NCBI GenBank assembly: GCA_911728435.2
Contig: OU452202.1
Coordinates: 6,055,135 to 6,119,134, forward strand
Direction of reading: 5' to 3'
Length of the DNA: 64,000 nt
From: Apoderus coryli
Taxonomy: Eukaryota > Arthropoda > Insecta > Coleoptera > Attelabidae
The position numbers were made by a program, and so were the translations under genes. This document shows, piece by piece, positions 1 to 12,000 of this stretch. Every line of letters begins with the position of its first letter. Within the stretch, counting starts at the first letter, position 1. Under the pieces are notes generated by a model. That model did not search any database. It was not told where the DNA came from and was given only the letters and a program-made list of their open reading frames with translations.

Positions 1-501
1 GCTGGTGGAGCTATTGCTCCGTACTTCTTTACAAACGATGCTGGTCAGAACGTTACAGTCAATGGTGACCGCTATAGACCCATGATTACTGACTTTTTCG
101 TTCATCCATTGAATAACCATGATGTGCAGGAGCTGTGGTTTCAACAAGACGGCGCAACATGTCACACAGCTCGGGCCGCAATTGATTTATTGAAGGAAAC
201 GTTTGCTAACTGCATAGTTACACGCTTCGGATCCGTGAATTGGCCTCGAAGATCGTGCGATTTAACGCCGCTAGATTATTTTCTGTGGGGATATGGGAAG
301 TCCCTAGTCTACTCCGATAAGCCCGAAAGGATTGACCACTTGAAGGACAACATTCGCCGCGTTATTGCCGATATACGGCCACAAATGTTGGAAAAAGTCA
401 TCGAAAATTGGACCTCCAGATTAGAATACGTCCGAACCAGCAGTCCTATGCCAAAGTCATATTTAAATTATTATAATGCCAGAAGATTATCTTTCGAATA
501 A
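1..501 (+). mobile_element. Tc1/mariner-superfamily transposase, C-terminal part (cut by window edge)
   Basis: The frame is open from base 1, so coding continues to the left of the window; the first methionine at 82 is internal. The translation carries the second catalytic aspartate in FQQDGATCHTA and the third in SCDLTPLDYFLWG, with 36 residues between them. This is the IS630/Tc1/mariner DDE type that catalyses cut-and-paste transposition. It ends normally at TAA 499-501. The terminal inverted repeat is not resolved. The proline usual in RSPDLTPLD is a cysteine here, which suggests mild decay. It lies in the intron upstream of the exon at 745. Confidence 0.85.
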
Positions 502-599
502 AGTAAATTTCATGTGAATTAAAAAAATCCATCTTTGTTTTATTCAATTTCAAAGTTCTATACATCTATAAAAAACACCCTTTATATGACATGGGTAAC

Positions 600-712
600 A
601 GAACAGAATCTGGGAATGGTCCTAGTCGTATCACGGGACTTCAAAATGGTTCTATCCGTCTTTAATTCAAATTTTTTTAGCGCGTTTATAATACTTGGGT
701 CGGCAAAGTTAT
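600..712 (+). repeat. Dispersed repeat fragment, same family as 26520-26640
   Basis: The stretch containing ggacttcaaaatggtt, atccgt and aatttttttagc matches, with scattered changes, the left arm of the fold-back repeat near 26520-26640. It stops about 30 bases before the splice acceptor of the exon at 745, so a dispersed element borders the acceptor and its ATT-rich run supplies part of the upstream tract. Confidence 0.6.
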
Positions 713-744
713 TATTATTATTGTTATTTTATACTTTATTTTAG

Positions 745-3700
745 ACAAGAAAAAGAAGAAAAAGCGTGCGAAAGATTGGTTGGCTTCCACTGCTACAGAG
801 ATGGAAGAAGATTCTGTGCAAAACAGACTTGCTGCCGAAGCTAAAGAAGCCAAAGAAAAGAGAAGACAAGCACTCAAAAGAATGGATCCATTTAGAAGTC
901 CTACTCCTGAAAAGAAAGAGGTATAGTTGACTCTGATTTTTAAAATCTATTAATATTACAAAATGTCACAGTTGCTTAGTATTTTTGTTCCATACATATA
1001 TACCCAAAAGAACCAACGGATAACTATTATTACTAACTATCTACGACAAAGACTTCCAAGTTGGAAGCTATTAAGACATATTAACAAAAACATGTGGTCT
1101 AGGCTGGTGATACTTTCTTGGTATTTAAGAACACGATGACGGGATGAAAAGTTTCCAGCTTGATAAAGAAAAACACTTTTTGGTTATTATTTTCCAATAC
1201 GTGCTCTAACGCAGTAACAGTATTTTTATAGTGTGATTTGTCAGGCTCCTGAAAATATGCATTTACAGGATGAAGTAAATAAGGATTTTTTACCACTACG
1301 ACTAGTGGAAATAATTATATAATTCTGGTTCTGGACTTTCATCTACAGAGTTGGTGTCGTTAAAAAATAATTCTGACTAAAAGTAGAAATTTCCAGTCCG
1401 AAGTATATCAGGAAGTCTGATTAAAACTACTGCCTTTCTTTAGGAACCGGAACATACTTTTGTCGTATAGATCTGCTTCCCACCAGGTCTAAGAAAACGC
1501 AACCCCCAATTATTGTTTTTGGCAGAAAACGGGTCGATGGACGCAAAGATATTTAGGATAATCGAATCCATCCAAAAGATATAAAGTATACAATTCTGTC
1601 AGAAAGAAAGAACGTTCCCCTAAGTTAGATAGTTTACTATTAGGTACAATTTTACCACAGCCCTAAAAATGTATACCTAATATTTGTTGTTTTGTCTTAT
1701 GTCAGATCTTTTTCTTCTTTTCTCGAATATTCTTCATTATTGTGTTCTTTGTTCTATTGTTTAAGATTTTTCTCTATTTTTGTAGTATCCTGAAAAAGTA
1801 TAAATATATAACGGCTATGTACTCACCAGTTTTTGAATCGGTTTCAACTGAGTCGTAATGCGCAAATGTTTAGAAGCGAGAATTTAATTTGACAGTGGCA
1901 GAAATCTTGTTCACGCGATATTTGTTATACTGTTTCAAAGATGTTGCATGAGTATTTTTGGATTGCGATCCCGAAATACGTAACAATATTAAAATGTATA
2001 GTTACTATTCATATTTTCGCTGAAAATAGCAGTCATGCTTATGTACCATTTTGCTTGGAGTCGAAAATTGGTGTTAATTTAAATAAGAAATCACACCATC
2101 TATTTCCAATATATAAAATGAGTGGGTCTGCACCGGATCCTCCACTGCGACCACCGAGGGTCTATTGTGGCTCATACATATTTATATTTCACCCCAACAG
2201 CTCAATCTTCTCAATGAAGTCGATTATTTTGCTGCGTGAGGTTCCTTTTAGACTCGCTGGTATAAGGGTTTCTTCACCAAATATTGCGATTCTAGTTCTA
2301 GCTACCGCTGGGCAAGAACATAGTACATGTCTGCCATCTAATCATCTTCCAGGCACAATCGGCACTCCGAATTTTCCAAGAGATCGAACCTCGTGAGATG
2401 ATGATTCAAACGACAATGACCAGTGTATAGTCCAACCAGGCAGCGCAGATGAGTTCTACTCATACCCAACAACTCCCTGGCCCTTGATTTCGATGGGTTA
2501 ATGACCTCCTTCGACTGTACTAGGCCTGGATAATTTTTCCAAAACTTTTGTCGTCATTTAGGTATTAAGTATGTATGTATTTGGCAGTACTAAAGGATAT
2601 GCCAGTTGCGGGTTCTGGTTCGATAAGTTCTCCTTCAGCCCCTTCTCTTGCCAGAGAGTCGGCCATTTCATCTCTTTAATACCAGAGTGGCCAGGGATCC
2701 AGACCAGAGTCAGATTATTGTTTCTCCCGATATTAGAGACTCTGTTTTGACAATTCCACACTGTTCTTGATGTGAATCCTGATGAGCTTAGAGGCTTTAT
2801 GGCCGCTTGGTTATCAGAGAAAATGTTTTTTGACCTTCGCGCACTCCTGAGCACACAGATCAATGGCCAGAACTTCTGTCTGGAATACAATAACGTGGGA
2901 TCCCAGACATTAAGAAATTTTTGTCTTGGGTCTGCTTCCATAAACTCCGGCACCTGTACCTGAGTTTGTCTTTGAGCCATCAGTAAACCAGCAATAGTCC
3001 GCGGTTTGCATGCGACCATAGTTTATTGCAGGCGGCATTACATCAGAGTTCATTGCCAAAATGCTGTGACGTTTAATGTCGGCCAGCAGTCTGTTGTCCT
3101 CCATATGTGCATCTGCCATATATCTAGGAGGTTTTCCGAATGAAACGTACAATTATGGTTTTGCTGGAATTTACAGACATCTGTTCCCGCTGACACCATT
3201 CCTGATTCATATTAGTAGTAGTATAGGAGCTTGAGAAGAAGCAATGTTAGTATGACCAGATCATCAACATACTATGCTTGAAACTCTACCCGCTCCAGTC
3301 CTGTCAGCAGGTCGTCCACCAGAAGTCGAAGAGTTTCATCTTGTGGAGACGTAATGATTCTGTTTCTTAGCATAGAATCCATCCAACCATTTATAGTTGA
3401 TTCTATTCCTTTTACAGTCATTGCTGATCCTATGGATTCCGGTAGTACACTATTAAAGGCTCCTTCTATGTCAAGAAATACGGCCACCGCAGGCTCTTTA
3501 TTATTACAAGTGCCAGTAGAATATTGGCATAGTACCAAAGAATAATTATTGATCGTCGCAAATTTGTTGTAGGAATATAAAATTTTTTATTTTTAATTTA
3601 TTTTTCTAGAGATCACCTTTCCATTATTCGCCAACCAGGTCACCTGAGGTAATAGATCCATGGGCGAGATATAAAAAGCCACCTGTTGTGAGATCGACCA

Positions 3701-3801
3701 CAGTTGAGCATAACACAAGTACAGTCCAGACACCAAGACAACCGCCTCCTACAGGACGAAGGACGCAGGCACCTCGAGACTCCTGGGGTGGATTTGGATA
3801 A
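745..3801 (+). CDS. Last two exons of an unrecognised gene with basic, proline-rich C-terminus
   Basis: Exon A is 745-920, after acceptor ttttag and before donor GAG/gtatag. Exon B is 3610-3801, after acceptor ttttctag and ending in TAA 3799-3801. Exon A has two leading bases of a split codon and then 58 codons; exon B joins in phase 0 and adds 63 codons. The peptide opens with a lysine run (KKKKKKRAKDW), followed by a charged Ala/Glu/Lys stretch likely to be helical or coiled coil. It then has a Ser/Pro/Arg-rich tail (RSPTPEKKE, RQPPPTGRR) and ends in DSWGGFG. A polyadenylation signal AATAAA lies at 3858-3863. I do not recognise the family. Low complexity suggests a cytoplasmic or nuclear tail rather than a catalytic domain. 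The frame and splice sites are clear, but the 5' exons are outside the window. Confidence 0.7.
921..2121. other. Intron sequence, nothing recognised
   Basis: This is AT-rich intronic sequence between exon A and the minus-strand LINE. No convincing coding frame, RNA gene or terminal repeat was seen in it. Confidence 0.4.
2122..3545 (-). mobile_element. Non-LTR retrotransposon fragment with RT and RNase H (I/Jockey/R1 group), decayed
   Basis: Read on the minus strand, a reverse-transcriptase piece (AVFLDIEGAFNSV near 3470, YVDDLVIL near 3260) is followed by an RNase H domain. The latter shows WFTDGSKTNSGTGAGVYG near 3000, SDNQAAIKPL and LVWIPGHSG near 2700, then the C-terminal Cys motif CRLCLEDD near 2350. 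Frameshifts and stops break the frame. The 3' end at about 2122 is shared with the plus-strand copy ending near 52893, which fixes the element boundary. It sits antisense in the intron of the 745-3801 gene. The clade assignment rests on RNase H plus the terminal Cys motif only. Confidence 0.8.
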
Positions 3802-3857
3802 TATAGTTATTAATATATTATAGGAAATTGTGTAAATATTCAGAGTTTTTGTGAAAA

Positions 3858-3863
3858 AATAAA
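3858..3863 (+). terminator. AATAAA polyadenylation signal
   Basis: AATAAA lies 57 bases after the TAA at 3801, a normal 3' UTR distance for the exon 3610-3801 transcript. Confidence 0.55.
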
Positions 3864-4519
3864 ATTATTATAGTCTAAAAGAGAGTTATGAAATGTTTCG
3901 AATTCCGTTATTAGTTATGCATGAATATTTTTTCGACCTTTTTTAATCTTGTAGGTGGATTGATCGGTCAGACTGTAAATATTTATTATAAATATAAAGA
4001 GGTGACATAGAATAAAAAATTATCCTCCGACACAAATTTAATTAAAATAACATTACTTACCTGTTGATGATCCCCTGGAGTAGGGTGCGGGCTGTTAGAT
4101 TATCCTTTTTACAATAAAAACATGCATATTCACCATGGGTTGATATTATAATTATGACAATGTAACTTATTCTATATAAAAATAAAGGCCACCCCCACAA
4201 CTTACTTTTTTGCGTTTCCATTTAATAGTTCACTCGGTCACTTGTAAAGATGAGGTGATATAGTAACAGTTTACTTTAATTCACTAATGGTTGATGTACT
4301 CATTGCTTCTTTTTAAATTGTACTTTAGTTGCAACTTGAGTGGGAAGACACACTTTGAACGGTAAGAGTAATGAACTATTAGCAGATATTAGAATATAAT
4401 AAACAAAGGGTGGGTTTTTCATGGAAACAATTATTCAATAGTAAAAGACAGATACAAATATTTAAGGAACTTTATATAAAATATAGAGGTATGTAGTTCA
4501 CGGTGGATATGGAAGGTTA
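3864..4519. other. Intergenic AT-rich sequence
   Basis: No gene was found. A short open stretch on the minus strand around 4060-4150 ends in a donor-like GTAAGT, but nothing supports it as an exon. Confidence 0.35.
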
Positions 4520-5560
4520 AAAGTTTTTAGGAAACTAAACAATTTTTTTCGAATTGATTTTCGAACATTTAATTGATTGTCGAAACATCATTGATTTTTT
4601 TGAAATACATAATATAAATATAAATGATATTTCGCAATATTGATTTATGAAGTTTTGATTCAGCTATTTGAAATATGACTTTTTCAAAATTATGATTTCT
4701 GAACGTTTTATTGATTTTCGAAAATATCATAATTTTGTTTGAAATATGAATATTGAAAATTTTTTATTGATTTGCTCTATTTAGATTAATTTTCAAAATA
4801 TCCATGAACTTTCCATTGAGCTTTTCGAAATTTTTCATTTATTGTCGATTTTTTTGTAGAATTGTTACGAAACATTGATTTCGACATTTCATTGATTTCT
4901 TTGAAATATTGATATTCACATTTTTGTGTGACTTTTCAAAATTATAATTTATGAACCTTTTAATTTTCGAAAATTTATCATTGATTTTCGAAAATATCAT
5001 AATTTTGTTTGAAATATGAATATTCAAATTTTTCATTGATTTAGATTAATTTTCGAAAATATAATTTTGTTTGAAATATGAATATTGGAATTTTTCATTG
5101 ATTTGCCCGATTTAGATTAATTTTCGAAATATCCGTAAACTTTCCATTGAGCTTTTCGAAATTTTTCATTCATTCGAATTTTTTATAGAATTGTTACTTA
5201 ACATTGATTTCGACATTTCATTGACTTTTTTGAAATATTGATATTCAACTTTTTGAGTGACTTTTCAAAATTATGATTTATGAACGTTTTATTGATTTTC
5301 GGAAATTTATCATTGATTTTCGAAAATATCATAATTTTGTTTGAAATATGAATATTGGAATTTTTCATTGATTTGCCGGATTTAGATCAATTTTCGAATT
5401 ATCCATAGACTTTCCATTGAGCTTTTCGAAATTTTTCCTTCAATCGAATTCTTTATAGAATTGTTACGAAACACTGATTTCCACATTTCATTAATTTTTT
5501 TGAAATATTGATATTCAAATTTTTGTGTGACTTTTCAAAATTATGATTTATGAACGTTAA
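4520..5560. repeat. AT-rich tandem array, units of roughly 250-330 bp
   Basis: The phrase tttgaaatatgaatatt recurs near 4740, 5010, 5070 and 5340. The anchor gaacgtttta (or variants) starts at 4701, 4953, 5282 and 5552, giving spacings of 252, 329 and 270. The longer unit contains an internal duplication of the ttcgaaaat...tttcattgattt block. Units are diverged by scattered substitutions. This looks like a small satellite-like array lying upstream of the pickpocket gene. No coding potential is visible. Confidence 0.7.
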
Positions 5561-6043
5561 AGTTAAAATTAAATTCTTGTAAACATAATGTGTCAAAAAT
5601 ATCTTATTAATTTAATTCCTGCATTAAGACCAATAGTTAACTTACATTTAATTAAATGTGTTCGCACTAAAAAATGCGGAAAAGTGCACTTTACCGCACG
5701 CTCGTAGGAAAAATTACTTTTACTTCAAAAACGATTAACTTTAGATGAACTGTTTGTTTGTCTATGCTTATAGCAAAGATTAATCTACTAATCTTTGCTT
5801 ATAGGATATACTACGTAAAACATAATTAGAATTTTATGCAGATCCTAAATTATGCAATACAAATATATACCGTTCAATTTACAACCAAACTTTCAGATTT
5901 AAATACCGAATCGTTTTCCCTACATAGGTACGGCTAGACTCTCATCGTCTTCGTCGTGACACACACACTGTACAAGGCAATATTTCACTTTTTAGCTGAA
6001 ATTAATAAGTGTAACTAGACAGAGTAACTAAATAAAAGCAATT
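5561..6043 (+). promoter_or_regulatory. 5' flank and 5' UTR region of the pickpocket gene
   Basis: This is the 480-bp gap before the first coding exon. No clear TATA box or initiator could be fixed, and no other gene is seen. The transcription start probably lies here, but it could also lie in an upstream non-coding exon. Confidence 0.3.
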
Positions 6044-9000
6044 ATGAAAAGACTGTTCAATAAAAATTCACCAGATAAATCTGAAGCCCCTAGTTTGGAG
6101 GAAGGTGCTAAAAAAGTACGAATCAAAACAAAACGACCATATCCTGGTTTTCGAAAAAACTTCAAACAATATGTAGCAGAATATTCAAATAATACTGGTA
6201 TTCATGGTTTTAAATATATGTTTGGAGAGCAAGATAGATCGATAGTTGAAAAGTAAGTACACAAACTTGAATTATCCTAGTAATAATTATTTTCGTTAAA
6301 TAAATTAATTGTAATTTTTTAATCATAGGACAACTATTTGCGATAATTTAAAAATTGTAGTGACCGATGATATAGTCAAACAAATTTATTCACTAAGCGG
6401 CTTTAATGATGACACTGTAGTACTACAATAAAGAGACAGTTCTGACGTACGAGATTTTTTTAAATGTGACTTTATTTTTCTCGAAAAATATTTATTTATT
6501 CATCATCTATTCTATTCCAAATAAATCCCCCTCAGATAGCAAAGTTCTAGTGCTTCTTCCAACCCTCTAAGCACTTCTATGCGCTTTTTAGTATGACCTG
6601 GAGCTATTCCAGCAATGGGGTTTTTATCTCCGCAATCGTGCCAAAACAAACAGTTGCAGGGGGCATGTCCGGCGAATATGGTGGCAGAGGCATTACGGTG
6701 TTCTCTTTGGCCAAAAAATCACCTGATGCTGAAAGCATGAATGGTTTTGACACAAATACGGACGATTTCCCGTAATAGTTCACGCAAACGGCACCTAACT
6801 TCGAGGTAATATTCCTTATTGACGACCTTCTGGTAAGAACTGACGATAAACCACGCCATTGTAATCGAAGAAAACAGTGACGGTTCACATTTGACCGAAC
6901 TTGGTGTGCTTACTTGGTCTCTTCTTTGACATCATTCAACAGCTCCTGAGCGATGCTCATGCAAAGGTTCTTTTGATCAAAATTTGGTCATTTTGGGAAC
7001 AAATATCGCTCCAACACATTGCATGCCGCTAACATCCAAAGAAATTATATGTAATGATCCAACAGATATGCCGATATGCCGACATCCTCAGTAACTTCAC
7101 TAATAGTGATTGGACGATTCTCCATAACAATTTTCATCAATGCTTCAACGTTTTCATCAGTTGGGGACGTGTTGGGACGTCCAGGGCCGGCATCGTCATT
7201 GGTCACGTTCTAAGGCTCAAAACTGTCGAATTTCTTCGAACACCGCTCACAAACAACAGTTGAGTGCAGTTCCTCAGTAACACGCGTGTGTGTGTGTGTG
7301 TCAAAGAAATTCTAATTAATGTATAGTTACCAAGAATACGGTGGCAAAGGCATTACGGTGTACTTTTTGGTCAAAAAATTGCGTGATGCTAAAATAATGA
7401 ATTGTTTTGCCACAAATTTGGGAGTTTTCTCGTATTAGTTCACGCAAACGTCGCATTCCTTATTAACGACCTTAGGTAAGAACTCAGGATATACCACGCC
7501 ATTATAATCGAAGAAAACAGTGAGCAAAACCTTCACATTTGACCAAAACTTTGGTGTACTTTTTTTGGTCTTGGCTCTTCTTTGACCTCATTCAGCTCCT
7601 GAGCGATGCTCATGCAACGGTTCTTTTGATCAAAATTTTGCAATTTCGGAAAAAATATCGTTGCAACACGTTGCATGCCGCTAACATCCAAAGAAATTGT
7701 ATGGAATGATCCAACAGATATGCCGACATCCTCAGCAACTTCGCTAATAGTTATTGCACGATTTTCGATAACAATTCGTCATTGGTCACGTTCCAAGGGT
7801 CAGAAATATTGAATTTCTTCGAACACCGCTCACAAACAACAGTTCAGTGCACTTCCTCTGCAACACGCGTATGCTTTGATGTCAAAAAAATCGAATTAAT
7901 TAGAAAGACACCGTAGTCAGAGGCATTACGGTGTTCTTTGTGGCCAAAAAATCACGTGATGCTCAAACAATTGTTTTACCACAAATTCGGGCATTTATTT
8001 TGTTAACGACCTTCTGGTAAGAACTCATGATGCACCAGGCCATTGTAATCAAAGAAAACAGTGAGCAAAACATTCACATTTGACCGAACTTGCTGTGTTA
8101 ATCATATTGGTGATAATATTAATCATTATAACTTTACCATTAATACTTATTGCAAAATCGGCATTATCTACAACAAATCCATGGTTGTCTATAATAGCTA
8201 TGACTAAGTATAATAATTGTGCAAAATTGAACAGATTGAGGGCTTATACAAACAAGCGACTCAGTAACTGTTCAATAGCCAGGCTCTAAAAAGCCCTAAG
8301 GTTGCAAATACACTGGTATGGGAATTCGAAAGAGAACTTAGAGCCTTGGCGGACCACAATAGGGTTAATCTAGTGTGGATTCCGGGCACTCAAGAATCGA
8401 AGGCAACGAGAGAGCGGATTGCCTCGCTAGACAGGCCTCTGAAACCTCATACATGACCCGGACTTCTGAGGTGCGGGGCCAAAAGCGAGTACCAGAACAT
8501 GTTCCCAAGCAGGAACATGATAAGAAATTCATAACTGGAAAACTGCTAACATTAAGCATGATAACCATGCACTGAGAAACCACCTAAATAAGATAGGGCT
8601 GTATAATGGATACCTCCAATGTCGAGTGTGTAATGGGACAGTTGAGACAACTTACCATTTGATATGTGAGTGTGTAGCGACACGCTATTTTTGGCATGCG
8701 CTTATTGCACCGGAGATATTGACACCCAACACATAACTGAACTCCACAAGAATGGAAAGTACAGGGTTGTTGGATTGGGTGGCATAAAATACGGAGACTT
8801 TTCACAATAAGCCCATAAGGCTACAGTGAAACCGGGGATTTATGCCGAATTAAATAATTATTTTATAATAAAAATTGATACTTGATTGAGCGGTTTAGGT
8901 TTTGGCCCTACCTTATGGAACTGCCCACCGCATTCGGTGAAGAGCTGGTATACTACACTTACCTACAAATATTTTTTTGCTGTAACTGGACTCGTCAAAC

Positions 9001-12000
9001 GCCACAGTCAACATTTTAAGTGCATTTGAGCACACATTTCCCATACTGGTAGGTACATAATACATTTTCGCAAGATTAAGAATAATAATAATAAAAGGAT
9101 TTATTATGCAAAAAAGAAAAATACAAATCAAATCAAAAACAATACATTGTACATTTTACATAAAGGGCAAGAGATTTGGCTTAATCCCATTCTTCCACTC
9201 TACCCGAAAATTTACATACCTTATAGGTACAATCTTCCACAACAACAACAGCAAAACAAGACAAAACTTAATTCTTAAATAATTTTGACCGTACGTTGAA
9301 AATAGCTGTGTGACAGATGAAGGAAACTGCATACTTTATTTAACAAAGAGGGGGCCATATAATATGAAAACCATCCTTCAAATCTTGATGTTAAATGTTG
9401 AGTTGAGGTATTGTGAATGTGTTATAACGAATATTAATACCGTGCACATCTGATCTTCTATTCAATAATCTAAACAAATATTCAGGCATCCGCGATTTGT
9501 GAATCTTATAGAGCAACATAACATACAGGTACTCAAGTCTATTACAATTTCGGGGATCGATGCTCTGTGCGGAACCAGATTTGTGAACCTGCATCATTAG
9601 AATTTTGTTTTTGTTGTACTCAGACAGGAAGCTATAATACACTTGTGAACAATAATTTATGTGAGGATATACTAAAGCCCTTACTAAAGCCCACTCATCT
9701 AAAATATGTTTGAGGGGATAGATAGATAGATAGACTTAAGTCTATAAAACGAGTTCTTATATACGAAGTTACAATGATCACCAAAATTTAATCTGGAATC
9801 TATTATTACACCAAGATTTTTGGCTTTCTGCACCCATTCAATCGGAGATTAAAACGTTGCAATTTAGGTGCATAAAACTTTCCTGACGCTCACTTCCCAT
9901 AAGGCTACAGTTTTATTTGGATTTAGTCTAAGGCCATTCTGAAAACACCAATCTGAAAACGCACTCAAATCACTATTCAGATTTGCGATAGCTGTGCGTG
10001 CCTTATCGATGCAAAAATCAGAATAAACTTGAATATCGTCAGCGTACATATGAATCTCAGAAAATTTCACAATCGATAGAACGTCGAAGCAATATAAAGA
10101 AAAAAGAAGTGGCCCAAGAAAACTGCCCACCACTTGCAGTCTTCCTCATGTCTGACAGCTCATCAGGGCTTAATTTTATTCTCTGCTGTCTACCAAATAG
10201 GCATCCGTAAAACCAATTCAATGCTGCCCCGTCAAAACCCAAATACTTTAATTTGGCAATAAGCAAATCAAAATTGACCAGATCAAAAGCTTGACTTTGA
10301 TCCAACACCAACACAACACACCGTGATATATCCATTGCAAATGCAATATCATATCAACTTTCAGTAAAGCAGTTGTTGTGCTATGGTGCTTACGAAACCC
10401 TGATTGAATATCGGGAATAATATGATTACTAGTTAAATATTGTTGGATCTGCAAGCTAAGAATTCGTTCGAAAAGATTTGAGAGAGAAGGTAAAATACTT
10501 ATTGGTGTAAGGTCGCTAAAAGTAGTAGGATTATCTGTCTTAGGTATTGGGATAACATTCGCCGATTTCCATAGTACTGGGACAATTCCCCGTATGATGG
10601 ATTCATTAAAAATTGGTTTGATAACCTCAACACAGTAGGGCATGATGAAAGTTAACATCCTCGAGTTTATGTCGTCAATAACATAAGCCGCAGACTTTAT
10701 TAGTTTAAGATTTTCTATTATCTCATTGTTGGTAATTTCATGAAAATTAAATGCTCTGTTAGGGTCGAGCAAATTGTTGTTAAAGTATGTGAGGGTCTTA
10801 GTTTTATTTAAATAAATGTGTGACAAGGGTCTAGACGTCTAATATAATTAAGACAGTCAGTACTTGATTGATAATGAAAACACAATAAATATCTGCAAAA
10901 GGTCCCTCTTAGTTTGGGCAATACAATTCCTAAGTTGTCTTGAACTTGTGGAATAATTTCAGACGTATTATACTGCATAGTCAGTGTTCTAATAAAATAA
11001 GATGCCTGAGCAATTTGTAATGAATTACGATTAGGCTACGGTTCTCCATTTCGTTGTATAGTAGTTGTTTTAGAATTTTTAAATAAAATTAATAATATGA
11101 TTATGGTGAAGTTCAAAACATGTGTCCATTTATCTCCGCTACTGTAACTGAATAAAATTATATAAATTACCATTTTAGACTTTGGTGGTTCGTTTTGTTC
11201 TGCATTTCACTTTATATCTGTATCACACTCATAGTGGAGACATGGATTAAATGGGACACATCTCCAGTACTTGTCAGTTTTGCAAGAAGTCCAACTCCTG
11301 TGTGGCAAGTGCCCTTTCCAGCTGTTACCATATGTTCCGAAACAAAATCGCAACAACGTAAATATAATTTTACGGAGGCATATAATAATTACGTGTTATC
11401 GCTAAATGGAAAAGCTAACATGACCGAGAAAGAGTAAGTAGTATATCATTGTTCCAGGTTCAATTCAATACACTTAGTCCTTGTTCTTTGCTTTCCTGCA
11501 ATATTCCTTTTAACTAATATACGTCCAGTTTCTCGGACTATCCTCTCAAAGATTTTGAATGGCGAAAATTAAGAAATTTTTATTCTTGCAACGATCCTCC
11601 ATTTGTTGATGATGACAAAAATCTTACGCGCGTTCTCAAATCGGGTGCCTAGACATCAAAAATACTCACAGAAATCTTTTGAAGCCAGATGTACAGTTAA
11701 CGGAACAAAGATTAATATTTGAATTGGGTTCATGGTTTCTCGTTGTACATATTTCGGTCAATACAAGTTCACTAAAATTCGATTAAACTCATGTAGGCAA
11801 TATCAAAAACAGTTAGTTTCTTAAGATTCCACATAGGTGACAAATGAAATAATTATTGATCCAGTAGTTATAGTTCAGTCAATTGGTAGTTCACCAGGGA
11901 AAAAATATAGAAGTTTTTTTCCTCCAATCTTTATGATTTTTTGGGGTGAAGAATCCGAATTTAAAGTGCTGGAAAACTACGACAAACTGCGCAAAAAATG

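Noticed and set aside
4050..4090. U1 snRNA-like 5' end (attacttacctg)
   Set aside because: Only about ten bases fit; the sequence that follows does not match U1 stem-loop I or the later conserved parts.
7054..7263. Plus-strand reading frames across the mariner array
   Set aside because: They are antisense shadows of the degraded transposase and repeat with the array.
8080..8289. Hydrophobic 69-codon plus-strand frame resembling a membrane peptide
   Set aside because: The isoleucine/leucine run comes from AT-rich sequence at the end of a mariner remnant. No family or gene context supports it.
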